Shown: positions 42,301 through 46,726, counted from the first letter of the stretch. The stretch is DNA of 64,000 nucleotides from Phymorhynchus buccinoides (GCA_017654935.2 CM065698.1:46666206-46730205), one strand, 5' to 3'. Notes: generated from the sequence alone by a model not told the origin. Translations and numbers: made by a program.

Positions 42301-44658
42301 CTGTGCGCTGATTCTGACCCCCTAAACATCTAGGTGTTTTTCCGTGCACTGATTCTGACCCCCTGAACATCTAGAGGTGTTATTCTGTGCGCTGATTCTG
42401 ACCCCCTGAACATCTAGTGTTATTCTGTGCGCTGATTCTGACCCCCTAAACATCTAGGTTATTCCGTGCGCTGATTCTGACCCCCTGAACATCTAGAAGT
42501 GTAAAATATTCTGTGCGCTGATTCTGACCCCCTAAACATCTAGAAGTGTTATTCTATGCGCCGATTCTGACCCCCTAAACATCTAGGTGTTTTTCCGTGC
42601 GCTGATTCTGACCCCCTAAACATCTAGAGGTGTTATTCCGTGTGCTGATTCTGACCCCCTAAACATCTAGAGGTGTTATTCCGTGTGCTGATTCTGACCC
42701 CCTGAACATCTAGGTGTTTTTCCGTGCGCTGATTCTGACCCCCTAAACATCTAGAGGTGTTATTCCGTGTGCTGATTCTGACCCCCTAAACATCTAGAGG
42801 TGTTATTCCGTGTGCTGATTCTGACCCCCTAAACATTTAGGTGTTATTCCGTGTGCTGATTCTGACCCCCTAAACATCTAGGTGTTTTTCCGTGCGCTGA
42901 TTCTGACCCCCTAAACATCTAGAGGTGTTATTCCGTGTGCTGATTCTGACCCCCTAAACATTTAGGTGTTATTCCGTGTGCTGATTCTGACCCCCTAAAC
43001 ATCTAGGTGTTTTTCCGTGCGCTGATTCTGACCCCCTAAACATCTAGAGGTGTTTTTTCGTGCGCTGATTCTGACCCCCTAAACATCTAGAGGTGTTATT
43101 CTATGCGCTGATTCTGACCCCCTAAACATCTAGAGGTGTTATTCTGTGCGCTGATTCTAACCCCCTAAACATCTAGAGGTGTTATTCTGTGCGCTGATTC
43201 TGACCCCCTAAACATCTAGAGGTGTTATTCTGTGCGCTGATTCTGACCCCCTAAACATCTAGAGGTGTTATTCTATGCGCTGATTCTGACCCCCTAAACA
43301 TCTAGAGGTGTTATTCCGTGCGCTGATTCTGACCCCCTAAACATCTAGAGGTGTTATTCTATGCGCTGATTCTGACCCCCTAAACATCTAGAGGTGTTAT
43401 TCTATGCGCTGATTCTGACCCCCTAAACATCTAGAGGTGTTATTCCGTGCGCTGATTCTGACCCCCTAAACATTTAGAGGTGTTATTCTGTGCGCTGATT
43501 CTGACCCCCTGAACATCTAGAGGTGTTATTCTGTGCGCTGATTCTGACCCCCTAAACATCTAGAAGTGTTATTCTGTGCGCTGATTCTGACCCCCTGAAC
43601 ATCTAGGTGTTATTCTGTGCACTGATTCTGACCCCCTGAAAATCTAGGTGTTATTCAGTGCGCTGATTCTGACCCCCTAAACATTCTAGAGGTGTTATTT
43701 TGTGCACTGATTTTGACCCCCTAAACATCTAGAAGTGTTATTCTGTGCGCTGATTCTGACCCCCTGAACATTTAGGTGTTATTCCGTGCGCTGATTCTGA
43801 CCCCCTAAACATCTAGAAGTGTTATTCTGTGCGCTGATTCTGACCCCCTGAACATCTAGGTGTTATTCTGTGCACTGATTCTGACCCCCTGAAAATCTAG
43901 GTGTTATTCAGTGCGCTGATTCTGACCCCCTAAACATTCTAGAGGTGTTATTTTGTGCACTGATTTTGACCCCTTCTAGAGGCGTTATTTTGTGCGCTGA
44001 ATCTCACCCCCTGATTTCAAACATAGAATTAACACTCACACCTATTTTCAGCGCACATCAACAGCATACCCCAATCCAAGTTTTATCACAGGTTCTTTAG
44101 CTGTGGTATTATTATAATTATTAAAGCACTTGTAAGGTATTACCCTAACCCAAACCAAAATCAATGAGAATTTTTATTTTTAAATTATTTGCGCTCAACT
44201 TCAAGGAAGGAGCCTCAAAACAAGGGCCTGGTCTAATTAACTAAAATAGCTCTTTGAGGAAAACTGGAACAGTAGAAGCAATCAGAATGTGGAGAATTCA
44301 TGCGTTGTATGAATAAAGTTTATAAAGACAGGGGATTGACAGTATTGTAGATGACAACTTTTCTTTATTGAGGTAAGTTTGACACGAATTTTGTGGCTGA
44401 AAAAATGGCTGGCTGCGAAAGGGTTAATAATACATGCCACAGGTGGGATTGACAGTATTGCAGATGCCAACTTTTGAGAATGGCTCGCGGTGAAAGGGTT
44501 AAATTAAAAAATAATAATATAAAAAAAACATACTCAATCTCAGATTCATCTCCAGCCTTCATCTCTGGCAGAAGACTGTCCTTATTCGCTGTATCCTGCT
44601 GCTCGCTGATCCCAGCAGCGCCCTCTGTTTCCTCGTCCCCCAAACTCTTTGGATCCAT
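15638..44658 (-). CDS. Perilipin-like protein (PAT domain) with a long acidic repeat region; ten coding exons, about 966 aa
   Basis: Exons in order: 44534-44658, 39198-40960, 33582-33664, 31575-31674, 29511-29635, 27277-27445, 24344-24498, 19474-19605, 18192-18335, 15638-15742. All junctions are GT-AG and intron phases fit (2,1,0,1,0,1,0,0,0). Residues 1-93 are an acidic leader. About 94-430 is ten tandem 33-34 residue repeats (core EAELQIPVQEHEG). About 430-565 is Asp/Glu/His-rich. About 570-657 resembles the perilipin PAT region: RLSELPIVRDAVEMV and VLEMSEFAVHL, then after the splice LDTVDRYCCACMDRAEAKYP, matching the 'LD..C.G.D..E...P' signature of the family. TVDVVMEKVDRVAKSI (exons 5-6) fits the 'VD..YVD' region before the C-terminal helices. 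Perilipins coat lipid droplets and control lipase access. The C-terminal third is unusually rich in Trp and Cys, so it is a divergent member. Family call by eye; exon structure strongly supported. Confidence 0.72.
15723..16500. repeat. 57-bp tandem array carrying copies of the exon 10 splice acceptor
   Basis: About 14 units start near 15723, 15784, 15841, 15896, 15953 and then every 57 bp to 16444; one is 61 bp, one 55 bp and one internally deleted (16352). Each contains, on the minus strand, TCTGTGTGTGCAG followed by TGCTCTCCTGGCAGGATGAG, the acceptor and beginning of exon 10. Because 57 is a multiple of three, the array is open as a long artefactual frame. Confidence 0.9.
16510..17010. repeat. 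Dispersed repeat sequences in intron 9
   Basis: 16795-17010 (ACATTCTCTCAATCCTGAAA ... CTGAAGTGGTGGCCACATT ... CTTGTTTTAACCTG) is repeated at 28930-29240 and inverted at 4880-5030. 16510-16750 holds several GGGACCCTCTAT-type direct repeats. The rest of intron 9 to 17440 (AT-rich) shows nothing further. Confidence 0.6.
17441..18180. repeat. 80-bp tandem array carrying copies of the exon 9 splice donor
   Basis: Eight 80-bp units begin at 17461, 17541, 17621, 17701, 17781, 17861, 17941 and 18021. On the minus strand each contains the last about 45 nt of exon 9 (…ATGGCCTACCGCTTCATC), the donor GTGAGTACAG and about 30 nt of intron. The unit at 18021 extends to 18140 and holds the last 105 nt of exon 9 (GKLMVKQSLDISSGLTNGG...), an incomplete exon copy without acceptor. 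Substitutions such as CACAGA/CATGAA show the units have diverged. Confidence 0.9.
18192..18335 (-). other. Perilipin-like gene, exon 9
   Basis: The acceptor is CCCCCTACAG and the donor GTGAGTACAG, both phase 0. 48 codons: RIGVLLCHLMWTVGELLVKQ, SLDISSGLNKGG, then CCHMAYRFINR. A (TAA/ATG)n microsatellite lies upstream at 18350-18380. Confidence 0.8.
18790..19470. repeat. About 130-bp tandem array in intron 8
   Basis: Five units contain ACGATTTCAATAGCATACAG, GCTTGGGAAAATTCAGAATC, TTCCCGGATTCCAAATTCTC and ACATACATTGATACAAAC, separated by CA/CT runs. The array stops directly at the exon 8 donor (19473). Confidence 0.9.
19474..19605 (-). other. Perilipin-like gene, exon 8
   Basis: Acceptor TTGGTTTCAG and donor GTAAGAGAG, phase 0 at both ends. 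44 codons: GVALVSLPYRLPKRCADNLV, NFVICVWNLCVKLLPGF, AQVPIPK. Confidence 0.8.
19640..19997 (-). repeat. tRNA-derived SINE, minus orientation, copy 2
   Basis: On the minus strand GTGGCACAGTGGTAGCGCAT (A box) is followed by CCCGAGTTCGAACCTGG (B box) and then a body with CGATAAACCGAGGTCCCATG. It is the best preserved of the three SINE copies. Confidence 0.75.
20028..20160 (-). pseudogene. Partial copy of exon 8 with its acceptor (pseudo-exon 1)
   Basis: 20083-20146 repeats, on the minus strand, CAG/GGTGTGGCACTGGTCTC through CAATCTGGTCAA, i.e. the acceptor plus the first about 66 nt of exon 8. It then continues into unrelated sequence with no donor. Flanks (TTTTGTGTTAGACCTT) are shared with the copy at 20967-21095. 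Confidence 0.85.
20215..20972 (-). mobile_element. hAT-like transposon deletion derivative
   Basis: The ends CAGGGCTGCCAACCCT and GACGGTTGGCAGCCCTG are inverted repeats; CTCTTC flanks both sides. The minus strand holds the start of a protein (MASKRSCEDDSSSKKEK..., then WPFIVSGRKGETYAFCEIC and ACDFSIS). This matches the zinc-finger-like N-terminus before 'CxxCxxDFSISHGG' in a group of hAT transposases and their domesticated relatives. The catalytic part is gone. It interrupts the repeated DNA that carries the partial exon 8 copies. Confidence 0.65.
20967..21095 (-). pseudogene. Partial copy of exon 8 with its acceptor (pseudo-exon 2)
   Basis: 21024-21088 repeats the same exon 8 beginning and acceptor as 20083-20146. 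The two copies plus their flanks are a tandem duplication later split by the hAT-like element. Confidence 0.85.
21186..21470. repeat. Duplicated intron segment
   Basis: 21195-21320 and 21330-21445 are diverged direct repeats (TATTTTAGT..GTTTTTTTCCACAA, TATACAAATG, ATACAGTAGACACA..AAAGATCTTGTTT). Confidence 0.7.
21542..22349. mobile_element. 0.8-kb non-autonomous element with CAGACCTGTTTACC ends, copy A
   Basis: It starts CAGACCTGTTTACC and ends GGTAAACAGGTCTG, flanked by CAGAAAG on both sides (7-bp target duplication). The interior is rich in CCGGAATT motifs and nearly identical to 36717-37512, including GATCGGACAGAGAAAAATCA and CAACTCGGCGCCATCGCGAT. No long frame is present. Confidence 0.85.
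22430..22558 (+). pseudogene. LINE ORF2 C-terminal tail
   Basis: One frame reads APSIWNSLPYELHSIKSFQ then CFKTGVKTHPFQQYL and a stop, the usual end of CR1/L2-type LINE proteins. Nothing upstream of this survives. Confidence 0.7.
22680..22860 (+). repeat. tRNA-derived SINE, plus orientation, copy 3
   Basis: GGTGGAATAGTGGTATAAGA (A box region) and CCGAGTTCGAACCCAGG (B box) are followed by a body with GAGTCTTTCGGACATGGGG, related to the other two SINE copies. Confidence 0.65.
22868..23029. repeat. 'CGGACTATAAGGCG' MITE, copy 3
   Basis: The ends are TACCGTATGTTACAGACTAT and ATAGTCCGTAAAATACGGTA. It is in the opposite orientation to copy 1. Confidence 0.85.
23507..23700. repeat. Dispersed repeat (GGCAGGAGAATGG family), copy 1
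   Basis: It shares GGCAGGAGAATGG, AAAGGGAAAAGGCAGAG and GAAGGTGGGGGAACT with 27785-27985 and 29870-30000. Non-coding. Confidence 0.75.
23712..24282. mobile_element. Small GGGTGCATGC-ended element split by a TTAA element
   Basis: The outer element begins GGGTGCATGCAGTGACCAAA and ends CCCGCATGCACCC. An uninterrupted relative is at 52265-52440. It is split by 23788-24195, which has TTAACCTTTACCGGA and TCCGGTAAAGGTTAA ends. It also lies inside a pogo-like MITE whose end resumes at 24280-24305 (AAGGTCTTATAGGGAGGTTC). Confidence 0.7.
23788..24195. mobile_element. TTAA-type element with internal tandem units
   Basis: It is bounded by TTAACCTTTACCGGA / TCCGGTAAAGGTTAA. Inside, 23960-24155 holds four copies of a 45-80 bp unit containing GTAGGGGTCGTGGGAGACCC and CATCCGGACAGGGATAAACA. 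Confidence 0.75.
24344..24498 (-). other. Perilipin-like gene, exon 7
   Basis: The acceptor GGTTGTGCAG enters in phase 1 and the donor GTAAGTTGG leaves in phase 0. 51 complete codons: TWPLEGKGRVTLNKVMKGVA, QKIHLSCNDIVRSGKI, ILCTLLSWVLKLIAM. Confidence 0.75.
24745..24800 (+). repeat. LINE 3' tail-like sequence
   Basis: (CAAT)n then AACTTTAATGATCCCTGAGG resembles the 3' end of fish and mollusc LINEs in inverse orientation. Confidence 0.4.
24890..25290. repeat. 86-bp tandem array in intron 6
   Basis: Four to five units contain GTCCAATGAATGAAATGTAG, ACTAAATTTACATATAAG, ATATTAGGACAGAGGAAAAC. The spacing is 86 bp between 24961, 25047 and 25133. Confidence 0.9.
25430..25475. repeat. C-rich tracts
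   Basis: Two poly-C runs; further runs are at 25850-25875 and 26041-26055. Confidence 0.9.
25540..27100. repeat. Dispersed element starting ACAAGAGGCAAAGCC
   Basis: The left end AACAAGAGGCAAAGCCTGCA, followed by AGGCTCACG, and the right end ACTATAGACTCACTTTGTTT, followed by GACGTGAGCC, match the ends of 61782-62420. A direct duplication inside it (26578-26712 and 26813-26938, sharing ATGTATCTGACTGCTTTGAT and AATCAAGTATCCTGCTAACT) is non-coding. (CA)n is at 27010-27035. Confidence 0.55.
27224..27254. repeat. Poly-G tract, about 30 G
   Basis: It lies 22 bp from the donor of exon 6, inside intron 6. Confidence 0.95.
27277..27445 (-). other. Perilipin-like gene, exon 6
   Basis: The acceptor CGATTGCAG is phase 0 and the donor GTGAGTTTC is phase 1. 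It encodes VDRVAKSIIEQREEEERHRE then QVRPIQDDLMMPSSSVLTLE and MIEDSLTLMLPAYCLK. A highly charged linker follows the VD repeat region. Confidence 0.78.
27785..27985. repeat. Dispersed repeat (GGCAGGAGAATGG family), copy 2
   Basis: Includes GGTATCCCCACGGGGAGGAT and continues to AATAAATAAGTAGAA near 28000. The same order is at 29870-30005. Confidence 0.75.
28096..28340. repeat. Pogo-like MITE, copy 2
   Basis: TACAGTGGAACCTCCATTAT ... AGGGAGGTTCCACTGTA, complete with TA at both ends. Confidence 0.85.
28446..28629. mobile_element. Short CAGACCTGTTTA-type MITE, copy 1
   Basis: It starts CAGACTTGTTTACCCC and ends AGTAAACAGGTCTG-like (AGACTAAACAGGTCTG), flanked by TTATAT on both sides. Internal inverted motifs are GAAATGAGTAG and CTACTCGAAAAGAGTAG. 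Relatives are at 30005-30190 and 32673-32858. The terminal sequence is shared with the 0.8-kb elements at 21542 and 36717. Confidence 0.8.
28800..28885 (-). pseudogene. Partial copy of the 3' end of exon 5 (pseudo-exon)
   Basis: The plus-strand text CATCGATAGTTTTCTCC...GCCTTTCTGG...AAACGATCCAGTCTTGCA corresponds base for base, with substitutions, to exon 5 (GTCGACGGTTTTCTTC...GCCTTTCTCG...AAACGATCCAGCCTTGCA). It is repeated again at 29358-29440. Confidence 0.75.
29358..29440 (-). pseudogene. Second partial copy of the 3' end of exon 5
   Basis: TTACGTCGATGGTTTTCTCC, ATGCCTTTCTAGC and GACAAACGATCCAGCCTTGC match exon 5 at 29520-29580. It lies just 70 bp downstream of the true exon in the transcribed direction. 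Confidence 0.8.
29511..29635 (-). other. Perilipin-like gene, exon 5
   Basis: The acceptor GTGTGTTCAG enters in phase 1; the donor is AAG/GTTCAG, a weak GT site, phase 0. 41 codons: AFRVGWTCTWLSCLPAIVCC, KAGSFVARKAVKKTVDVVME, K. A hydrophobic Trp/Cys segment precedes the VD motif. Confidence 0.72.
29870..30190. repeat. GGCAGGAGAATGG-family repeat (copy 3) joined to CAGACCTGTTTA MITE (copy 2)
   Basis: 29870-30004 matches 27860-28000. At 30005 it passes into TAGCTGAAATGAGTAGCTTT ... CTCGAAAAGAGTAGAGTAAA and CAGGTCTG, the right part of the short MITE, here with its left end missing. Confidence 0.7.
30191..31084. other. Intron sequence with a small dispersed motif
   Basis: GGGGACAATGCCCCCT followed by GCTGAAG occurs at about 29816, 30290 and 30548, an old interspersed repeat. 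Otherwise the DNA is AT-rich with nothing recognised. Confidence 0.45.
31085..31375. repeat. Tandem 30-40 bp units
   Basis: About eight imperfect units of TATAAAAAGAACATT..TTGT with CTCAGTTTATAAA spacers. Confidence 0.8.
31575..31674 (-). other. Perilipin-like gene, exon 4
   Basis: The acceptor TACTGTTGCAG is phase 0 and the donor GTACTGGGGG is phase 1. It encodes VPDDCVEVWRNLWLYLECLK then NNTLVRGAWSLGK. Confidence 0.75.
31664..32165. repeat. Tandem units carrying copies of the exon 4 splice acceptor
   Basis: AATCATCAGGCACCTGCAAC, followed by AGTAAAA, occurs at 31663, at about 31950 and at about 32073. On the minus strand this is the acceptor TGCAG and the first codons of exon 4. Intervening units repeat GGGATTCAGGGACCGCCTAG and ACAAAATCTTG. 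Confidence 0.85.
32160..32470 (-). pseudogene. LINE 3' end, minus orientation
   Basis: The minus strand encodes a decayed tail (VLVIELLTSDIY region, then AP(N)TKYLQKFP-like text). It shares GGACGTTTATAAGCCGCAAG, CTTAGGCT with the plus-strand copy at 3930-3970. Confidence 0.5.
32673..32858. mobile_element. Short CAGACCTGTTTA-type MITE, copy 3
   Basis: GAAATGAGTAGCTTGGGTGC ... CTACTCGAAAAGAGTAGCGT then AAACAGGACTG. The right end has one substitution. Confidence 0.75.
32979..33000 (+). ncRNA. Fragment identical to the 5' end of U2 snRNA
   Basis: 22 nt match the very conserved first bases of U2 (core CTTCTCGGCCTTTTGG), after which the sequence departs completely (GGGACAGTGATTC in place of the branch-pairing region). 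It is not a functional U2 gene; a truncated retro-copy or the head of a chimeric element. Confidence 0.6.
33318..33368. repeat. (CT)n microsatellite
   Basis: About 25 CT units. Just downstream, 33538-33575 (AATAAAGATCATTTTGACTT then (GACTT)n) looks like a LINE 3' tail next to the donor of exon 3. Confidence 0.9.
33582..33664 (-). other. Perilipin-like gene, exon 3
   Basis: The acceptor CTTGTTCCAG completes a split Leu codon (phase 1); the donor GAG/GTGAGT is phase 0. It encodes (L)DTVDRYCCACMDRAEAKYP then WLKRHDQE. This is the most diagnostic perilipin segment. Confidence 0.82.
34129..36605 (+). mobile_element. 5'-truncated LINE with 8-bp target duplication
   Basis: ATTCATCC at 34121-34128 is repeated at 36606-36613. 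Between them lie the reverse transcriptase frame, a G-rich 3' UTR and the tail TATATAAGCATTATTAATTA with (ATT)n. The endonuclease is absent, so the insertion was truncated at its 5' end, as usual for target-primed reverse transcription. Confidence 0.85.
34138..36252 (+). CDS. Reverse transcriptase of a non-LTR retrotransposon (open but probably inactive)
   Basis: 704 codons are open from a GTG at 34138; the first ATG is 34147, and upstream is truncated. The N-terminal part has APWLSEDVRATRRRRRCSER, the usual linker between endonuclease and polymerase. RT blocks follow: LKNFRPVSNLPFLSKILERV, HSTETAVLSVLD, LLNLSAAFDTLDHSILIERL (motif A), GVPQGSVLGPVLFTLY (motif B), FHKYADDTEL (motif C, Y420-A-D-D423). 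The C-terminus has VQNSAARLVLGK, LHWLPVKFRWQFKM and VWNSLPDHTR. Motif A of this clade normally reads LDLSAAFDT; here the catalytic Asp is Asn330 (AAT). With no endonuclease and this change the element should be dead although its frame is intact. Related to the CR1/L2/Jockey assemblage; the exact clade was not determined. Confidence 0.9.
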   Translation: MRAMSRIRLIQQCNADVTHLVGAFNDGLREILDRHAPAVTRRVTDRPSAPWLSEDVRATRRRRRCSERRWRKSRLTVHRQMFAAKRCEAGNCLQDARESHYRNTINSCSSSKQLFSVSGELLGKQKTLTLPANIPSSEVPQRFSDFFDDKIKRIRDSLDSESCHPPQFDKYCGPTFSSFEPVDEKLIADLITKSPSKSCVLDPIPTSLLKQCSSHVIPLVTDIVNKSLSSGTVPPQFKQAVVTPLLKKTGLDPNELKNFRPVSNLPFLSKILERVVLRQLQTHLSDNGLLEVCQSAYKKHHSTETAVLSVLDCLLCKSDDKLVSLVTLLNLSAAFDTLDHSILIERLRVTFGIDGVVLSWFENYIKERNQAVMVGGVKSSLSPLLYGVPQGSVLGPVLFTLYSQPLSDVISEHKCNFHKYADDTELSRSGTPDEFQSVKSEVSECVSSVQGWMTSNKLKLNSEKTQVMPVGTSSSLKKVKTDSINIVGSELPFRKTVKYLGVSLDQTMSMQEQISSVCRASFLELRRIASIRPFLSRDAAVRLISAFVLSRLDYCNSVYAGLPAEQISRLQRVQNSAARLVLGKRKRDHITPLLAELHWLPVKFRWQFKMATLAFRHFDKTLPHYLSSSLCTYQSSRTLRSSSQKLLKVPKRSLKSSGERAFSFVAPNVWNSLPDHTRNQSTLPSFKSQLKTHFFRKAFSLQSL
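36717..37512. mobile_element. 0.8-kb element with CAGACCTGTTTACC ends, copy B
   Basis: It starts CAGACCTGTTTACC and ends GGTAAACAGGTCTG with ATATAA on each side. Colinear and nearly identical with 21542-22349, with a few substitutions and small deletions, so both moved recently. Confidence 0.88.
37916..38495. mobile_element. TTAA-type foldback element with about 155-bp inverted ends
   Basis: TTAAAGGGCCACCCTGACGG at the left pairs with CCATCAGGGTGCCCCTTTAA at the right. Pairing continues inward through AAGAAACATCAAGATCACCA and CGGCAATTCCTCCTTGGCGG and their complements. No transposase. Confidence 0.8.
38540..38960. repeat. Element ending in a perfect hairpin
   Basis: GTTTGTGGCTTGAGCCACAA, completing AC, at 38932-38953 is a 10-bp stem. 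TAGTTTGTGGC near 38560 repeats part of it. (GACA/GACC)n is at 38893-38920. 38961-39197 includes a pogo-like fragment (38995-39045) and no gene. Confidence 0.45.
39198..40960 (-). other. Perilipin-like gene, exon 2 (large, repetitive)
   Basis: 1763 nt; the acceptor GTGTGCAG completes a Glu codon and the donor GTAAGTTTT leaves in phase 1. It carries ten repeats: three of 34 aa (VENTEAPMLPVPAQEHEG...) then seven of about 33 aa (KCEAELQIPVQEHEGTLQEQ...), the last diverged. An Asp/His-rich segment follows, and then RLSELPIVRDAVEMVWARYQ beginning the PAT region. The 99-bp DNA repeat is very regular, implying recent expansion and likely length polymorphism. Confidence 0.82.
41040..41440. repeat. Pogo-like MITE (copy 3) interrupted by a TTAA MITE
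   Basis: ACAGTGGAATCTCCCTTT at 41041 and GGGAGGTTCCACTGT at 41426-41440 are its ends. 41058-41295 is a TTAA MITE (TTAACCCTTTCATCGCCAC ... GAAAAATGGCTAGCG) in opposite orientation to copy 1. The interior resumes as in 44872-45048. Confidence 0.8.
41441..42009. other. AT-rich intron 1 sequence, nothing recognised
   Basis: No repeat family, RNA or coding signal was recognised. Confidence 0.5.
42010..44020. repeat. 43-bp minisatellite, about 46 units, in intron 1
   Basis: The unit reads GTGTTATTCTGTGCGCTGAT, TCTGACCCCCTAAACATCTA, GAG. Shorter units lack the GAG-G part. Higher-order copying is visible: about 43560-43730 recurs at about 43800-43970 with the same private variants (CCCCCTGAAAATCT, ACATTCTAGAGG, GATTTTGACC), and 42050-42180 recurs at 42270-42400. 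Confidence 0.97.
44320..44502. repeat. Two right-end fragments of the TTAA MITE family
   Basis: AAAAATGGCTGGCTGCGAAA then GGGTTAA at 44400-44427, and GAATGGCTCGCGGTGAAA then GGGTTAA to 44501. They share GGATTGACAGTATTG, so they look like a small tandem duplication. Confidence 0.65.
44534..44658 (-). other. Perilipin-like gene, exon 1 (first coding exon)
   Basis: The ATG is at 44658-44656 and the donor GTATGT is phase 2. It encodes MDPKSLGDEETEGAAGISEQ then QDTANKDSLLPEMKAGDESEI, an acidic leader with no signal peptide, consistent with a cytosolic or lipid-droplet protein. An AG at 44683 (TTTCCGCAG) suggests an upstream untranslated exon. Confidence 0.75.
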
Positions 44659-44705
44659 CGCTGCTCAGGGCTCAGATTGTTGATCTGCGGAAAGCGTAGA
44701 AAGTA

Positions 44706-44869
44706 ACATATTTTTCGGACTATAAGGTAATACTTTTTTTCCCCTGCGCTTTATATTATAATGTGACTGATGAAATAGTAAGAAAACAGTAACAAAATCT
44801 GAAATTTGGGTAAAATTAGGGGGGTGCGCCTTATACAAAGGTGCGCCTTAGAGTCAGGAAAATACGGTA
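44706..44869. repeat. 'CGGACTATAAGGCG' MITE, copy 4
   Basis: CATATTTTTCGGACTATAAG ... GTCAGGAAAATACGGTA. It lies directly beside the next two MITEs. Confidence 0.8.
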
Positions 44870-44871
44870 AG

Positions 44872-45048
44872 TACAGTGGAAGACCTTCAAAAATCATCTA
44901 AAATGAGGACTTAAATGGGAGGGAGTTGAATAAGGGAGGTAATTTTAATACTTACAAAGAAGGGCAATGTCTCAGAGAAGTAGGTCTTAGAATGGAGGGA
45001 GTCTTATACAGATATAATTGTGGGTCTTATAAGGGAGGTTCCACTGTA
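44872..45048. repeat. Pogo-like MITE, copy 4
   Basis: TACAGTGGAAGACCTTC ... AGGGAGGTTCCACTGTA; begins two bases after the previous MITE. Confidence 0.85.
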
Positions 45049-45100
45049 TCTAACAATATGCTGCATAAATTAAAGATAAACATACTTAGTCTAGTAGTAG

Positions 45101-45279
45101 TACCATAATTTACTGACTATAAGTATAAGGCGATACTCTTCCCCCAGACTAAGAGCCCTGCGTCTTATAATGTGACTGATAACACAGTAAGAAAATAAAG
45201 TACCAAAATCTGAATTTTGTGTAAACTTTGGGAGGTTAAATCAGGTGTGCCTTATACTTATAGTCCGTAAAATACGGTA
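45101..45279. repeat. 'CGGACTATAAGGCG' MITE, copy 5
   Basis: TACCATAATTTACTGACTAT ... ATAGTCCGTAAAATACGGTA. Confidence 0.85.
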
Positions 45280-45304
45280 AATCTCTTTTCTCACCATGAA
45301 TCCC

Positions 45305-45920
45305 AATCTATATATATATATAATGCGCTAAGGATCCGAGGAGGGGTCCCTAAAAACTTGAGTACCGCGTAAATGTCGGACTTTCGCTCGCGATGCGGGT
45401 CAAGATACGCGCTTCGTCTATTTATTCCGCTAGGTCGGATTAAAAATTTTGCTTTTGAAGGCAAAATGTTGCTCGCGTGTCAATCGGCATTATTTTGACT
45501 GCTTTCCCTTCTTCCTCTTATAATGACATTTTTACAGCGACTTTCGACGAAGCCTTAATAGCTCGATAGGTTAGGACGCTCCGTCGCAAATCCATAGATC
45601 GTGTAGGTCGTGGGTTCGAGTCTGCCCCTCGCCACAATTTTATTTTTTTTAATTTATTTTTTGGGGGGAGGAGACTTTTCATTAATTTTTTTTAAAAGGA
45701 GAGGGGAGTGGGCGGAAGGGAGGGGGGCGCAGCCCAGGGAGGGGGAAAGCTGGGGGTGGGCGGAGGGGGGGGAACACGGGGAGGGGGAAAGCAGGACAGG
45801 GGAAACCCCAAGCGAAGCTAGGAAGCGCATATGCTTCATGCTGCCGTGCGGAGCACGGGTGAGTGGGCGGAAGGGAGGGGTCGCAGCTGCCGCGCGGAGC
45901 ACGGGTTTATCTACTATTAT
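45305..45920 (+). mobile_element. Helitron-like non-autonomous element with a tRNA-like segment
   Basis: It begins near 45307 with TCTATATATATATATAATGC, a start typical of Helitrons. Near the right end are a perfect hairpin CCGTGC-GGA-GCACGG (45844-45858) and a second, one-mismatch copy (45890-45904), followed by TTTATCTACTATTAT. The final CTAC departs from the usual CTRR, so the right border is uncertain. Inside, 45552-45636 contains TAGCTCGATAGGTTAGGAC and GTGGGTTCGAGTCTG, which resemble A and B boxes; I could not fold a full cloverleaf. Confidence 0.5.
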
Positions 45921-46399
45921 TATATTAAATTACTATAGTTTTTGTGCAAGTTGTGCATTTATGCAATATGCACATTTAACCTGTAACCTGTAACTTACAG
46001 TGTAAGAGAAGATAATTCACAGACAGAAAGAAGAGCAACCAAGGCTTCTTCCGATAATAGATTACCTTCTCTTGCCGGGTTAAATGTGGATATTGGCTTA
46101 TTGCCCTTTCTGATCTATCCAATTTGTCCATTGCTTTTTTCACATTTCCCCAAAATAATAATTATTACTCTTAGACATGCTTAGATGCTTAGGAATCATT
46201 AAAAAAAAATCAAAGGAGGCAACCAGTACCACTAGTATTCAATATGCAAAATGAAGTTCACTCCCTTGGTCATGAGAACGGATGGATGGATCTTATTACT
46301 CTTTAATTTCTTATTCTATATCTCGGTTATCATCATAGTCTGTGTTATCATCATGTTCATTTCATTAAACTGACCAACTTTTGTGTCCAGACAATATTT
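45921..46399. other. Non-coding, nothing recognised
   Basis: AT-rich sequence without a recognisable gene or repeat. Confidence 0.45.
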
Positions 46400-46627
46400 T
46401 TAACCCCTTGACTGCCAGAGAAAATTAAAGAAAAAATCATAGGGCAAATCATGACATGAAAAAGACAACTGATAGAGCCAATCTGAGAAAATGGTCTGGG
46501 GATATTACTCTCTTGATTATGTTAGAGCAAAAGCCAACATATCAGGGTTATTCCTCTTCATCTGATCACATCATCAGTGATGTCATCAGGTCAGTACGTA
46601 ATACGTTGGTGGCAGTCAAGGGGTTAA
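46400..46627. repeat. TTAA-type MITE, second subfamily
   Basis: TTAACCCCTTGACTGCC and GGCAGTCAAGGGGTTAA are perfect 17-bp inverted ends with TTAA. Confidence 0.88.
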
Positions 46628-46726
46628 TATCAAATCTAGATAACTGATTAATTAATCAAAACCATTGCATCATCAAGCTGATTCAGTGATTGGCTACATA
46701 TATAAAAAAGTTAATTATAAAAAATT

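Noticed and set aside
45552..45636. Functional tRNA gene
   Set aside because: A- and B-box-like motifs are present, but a paired acceptor stem and anticodon arm could not be drawn.
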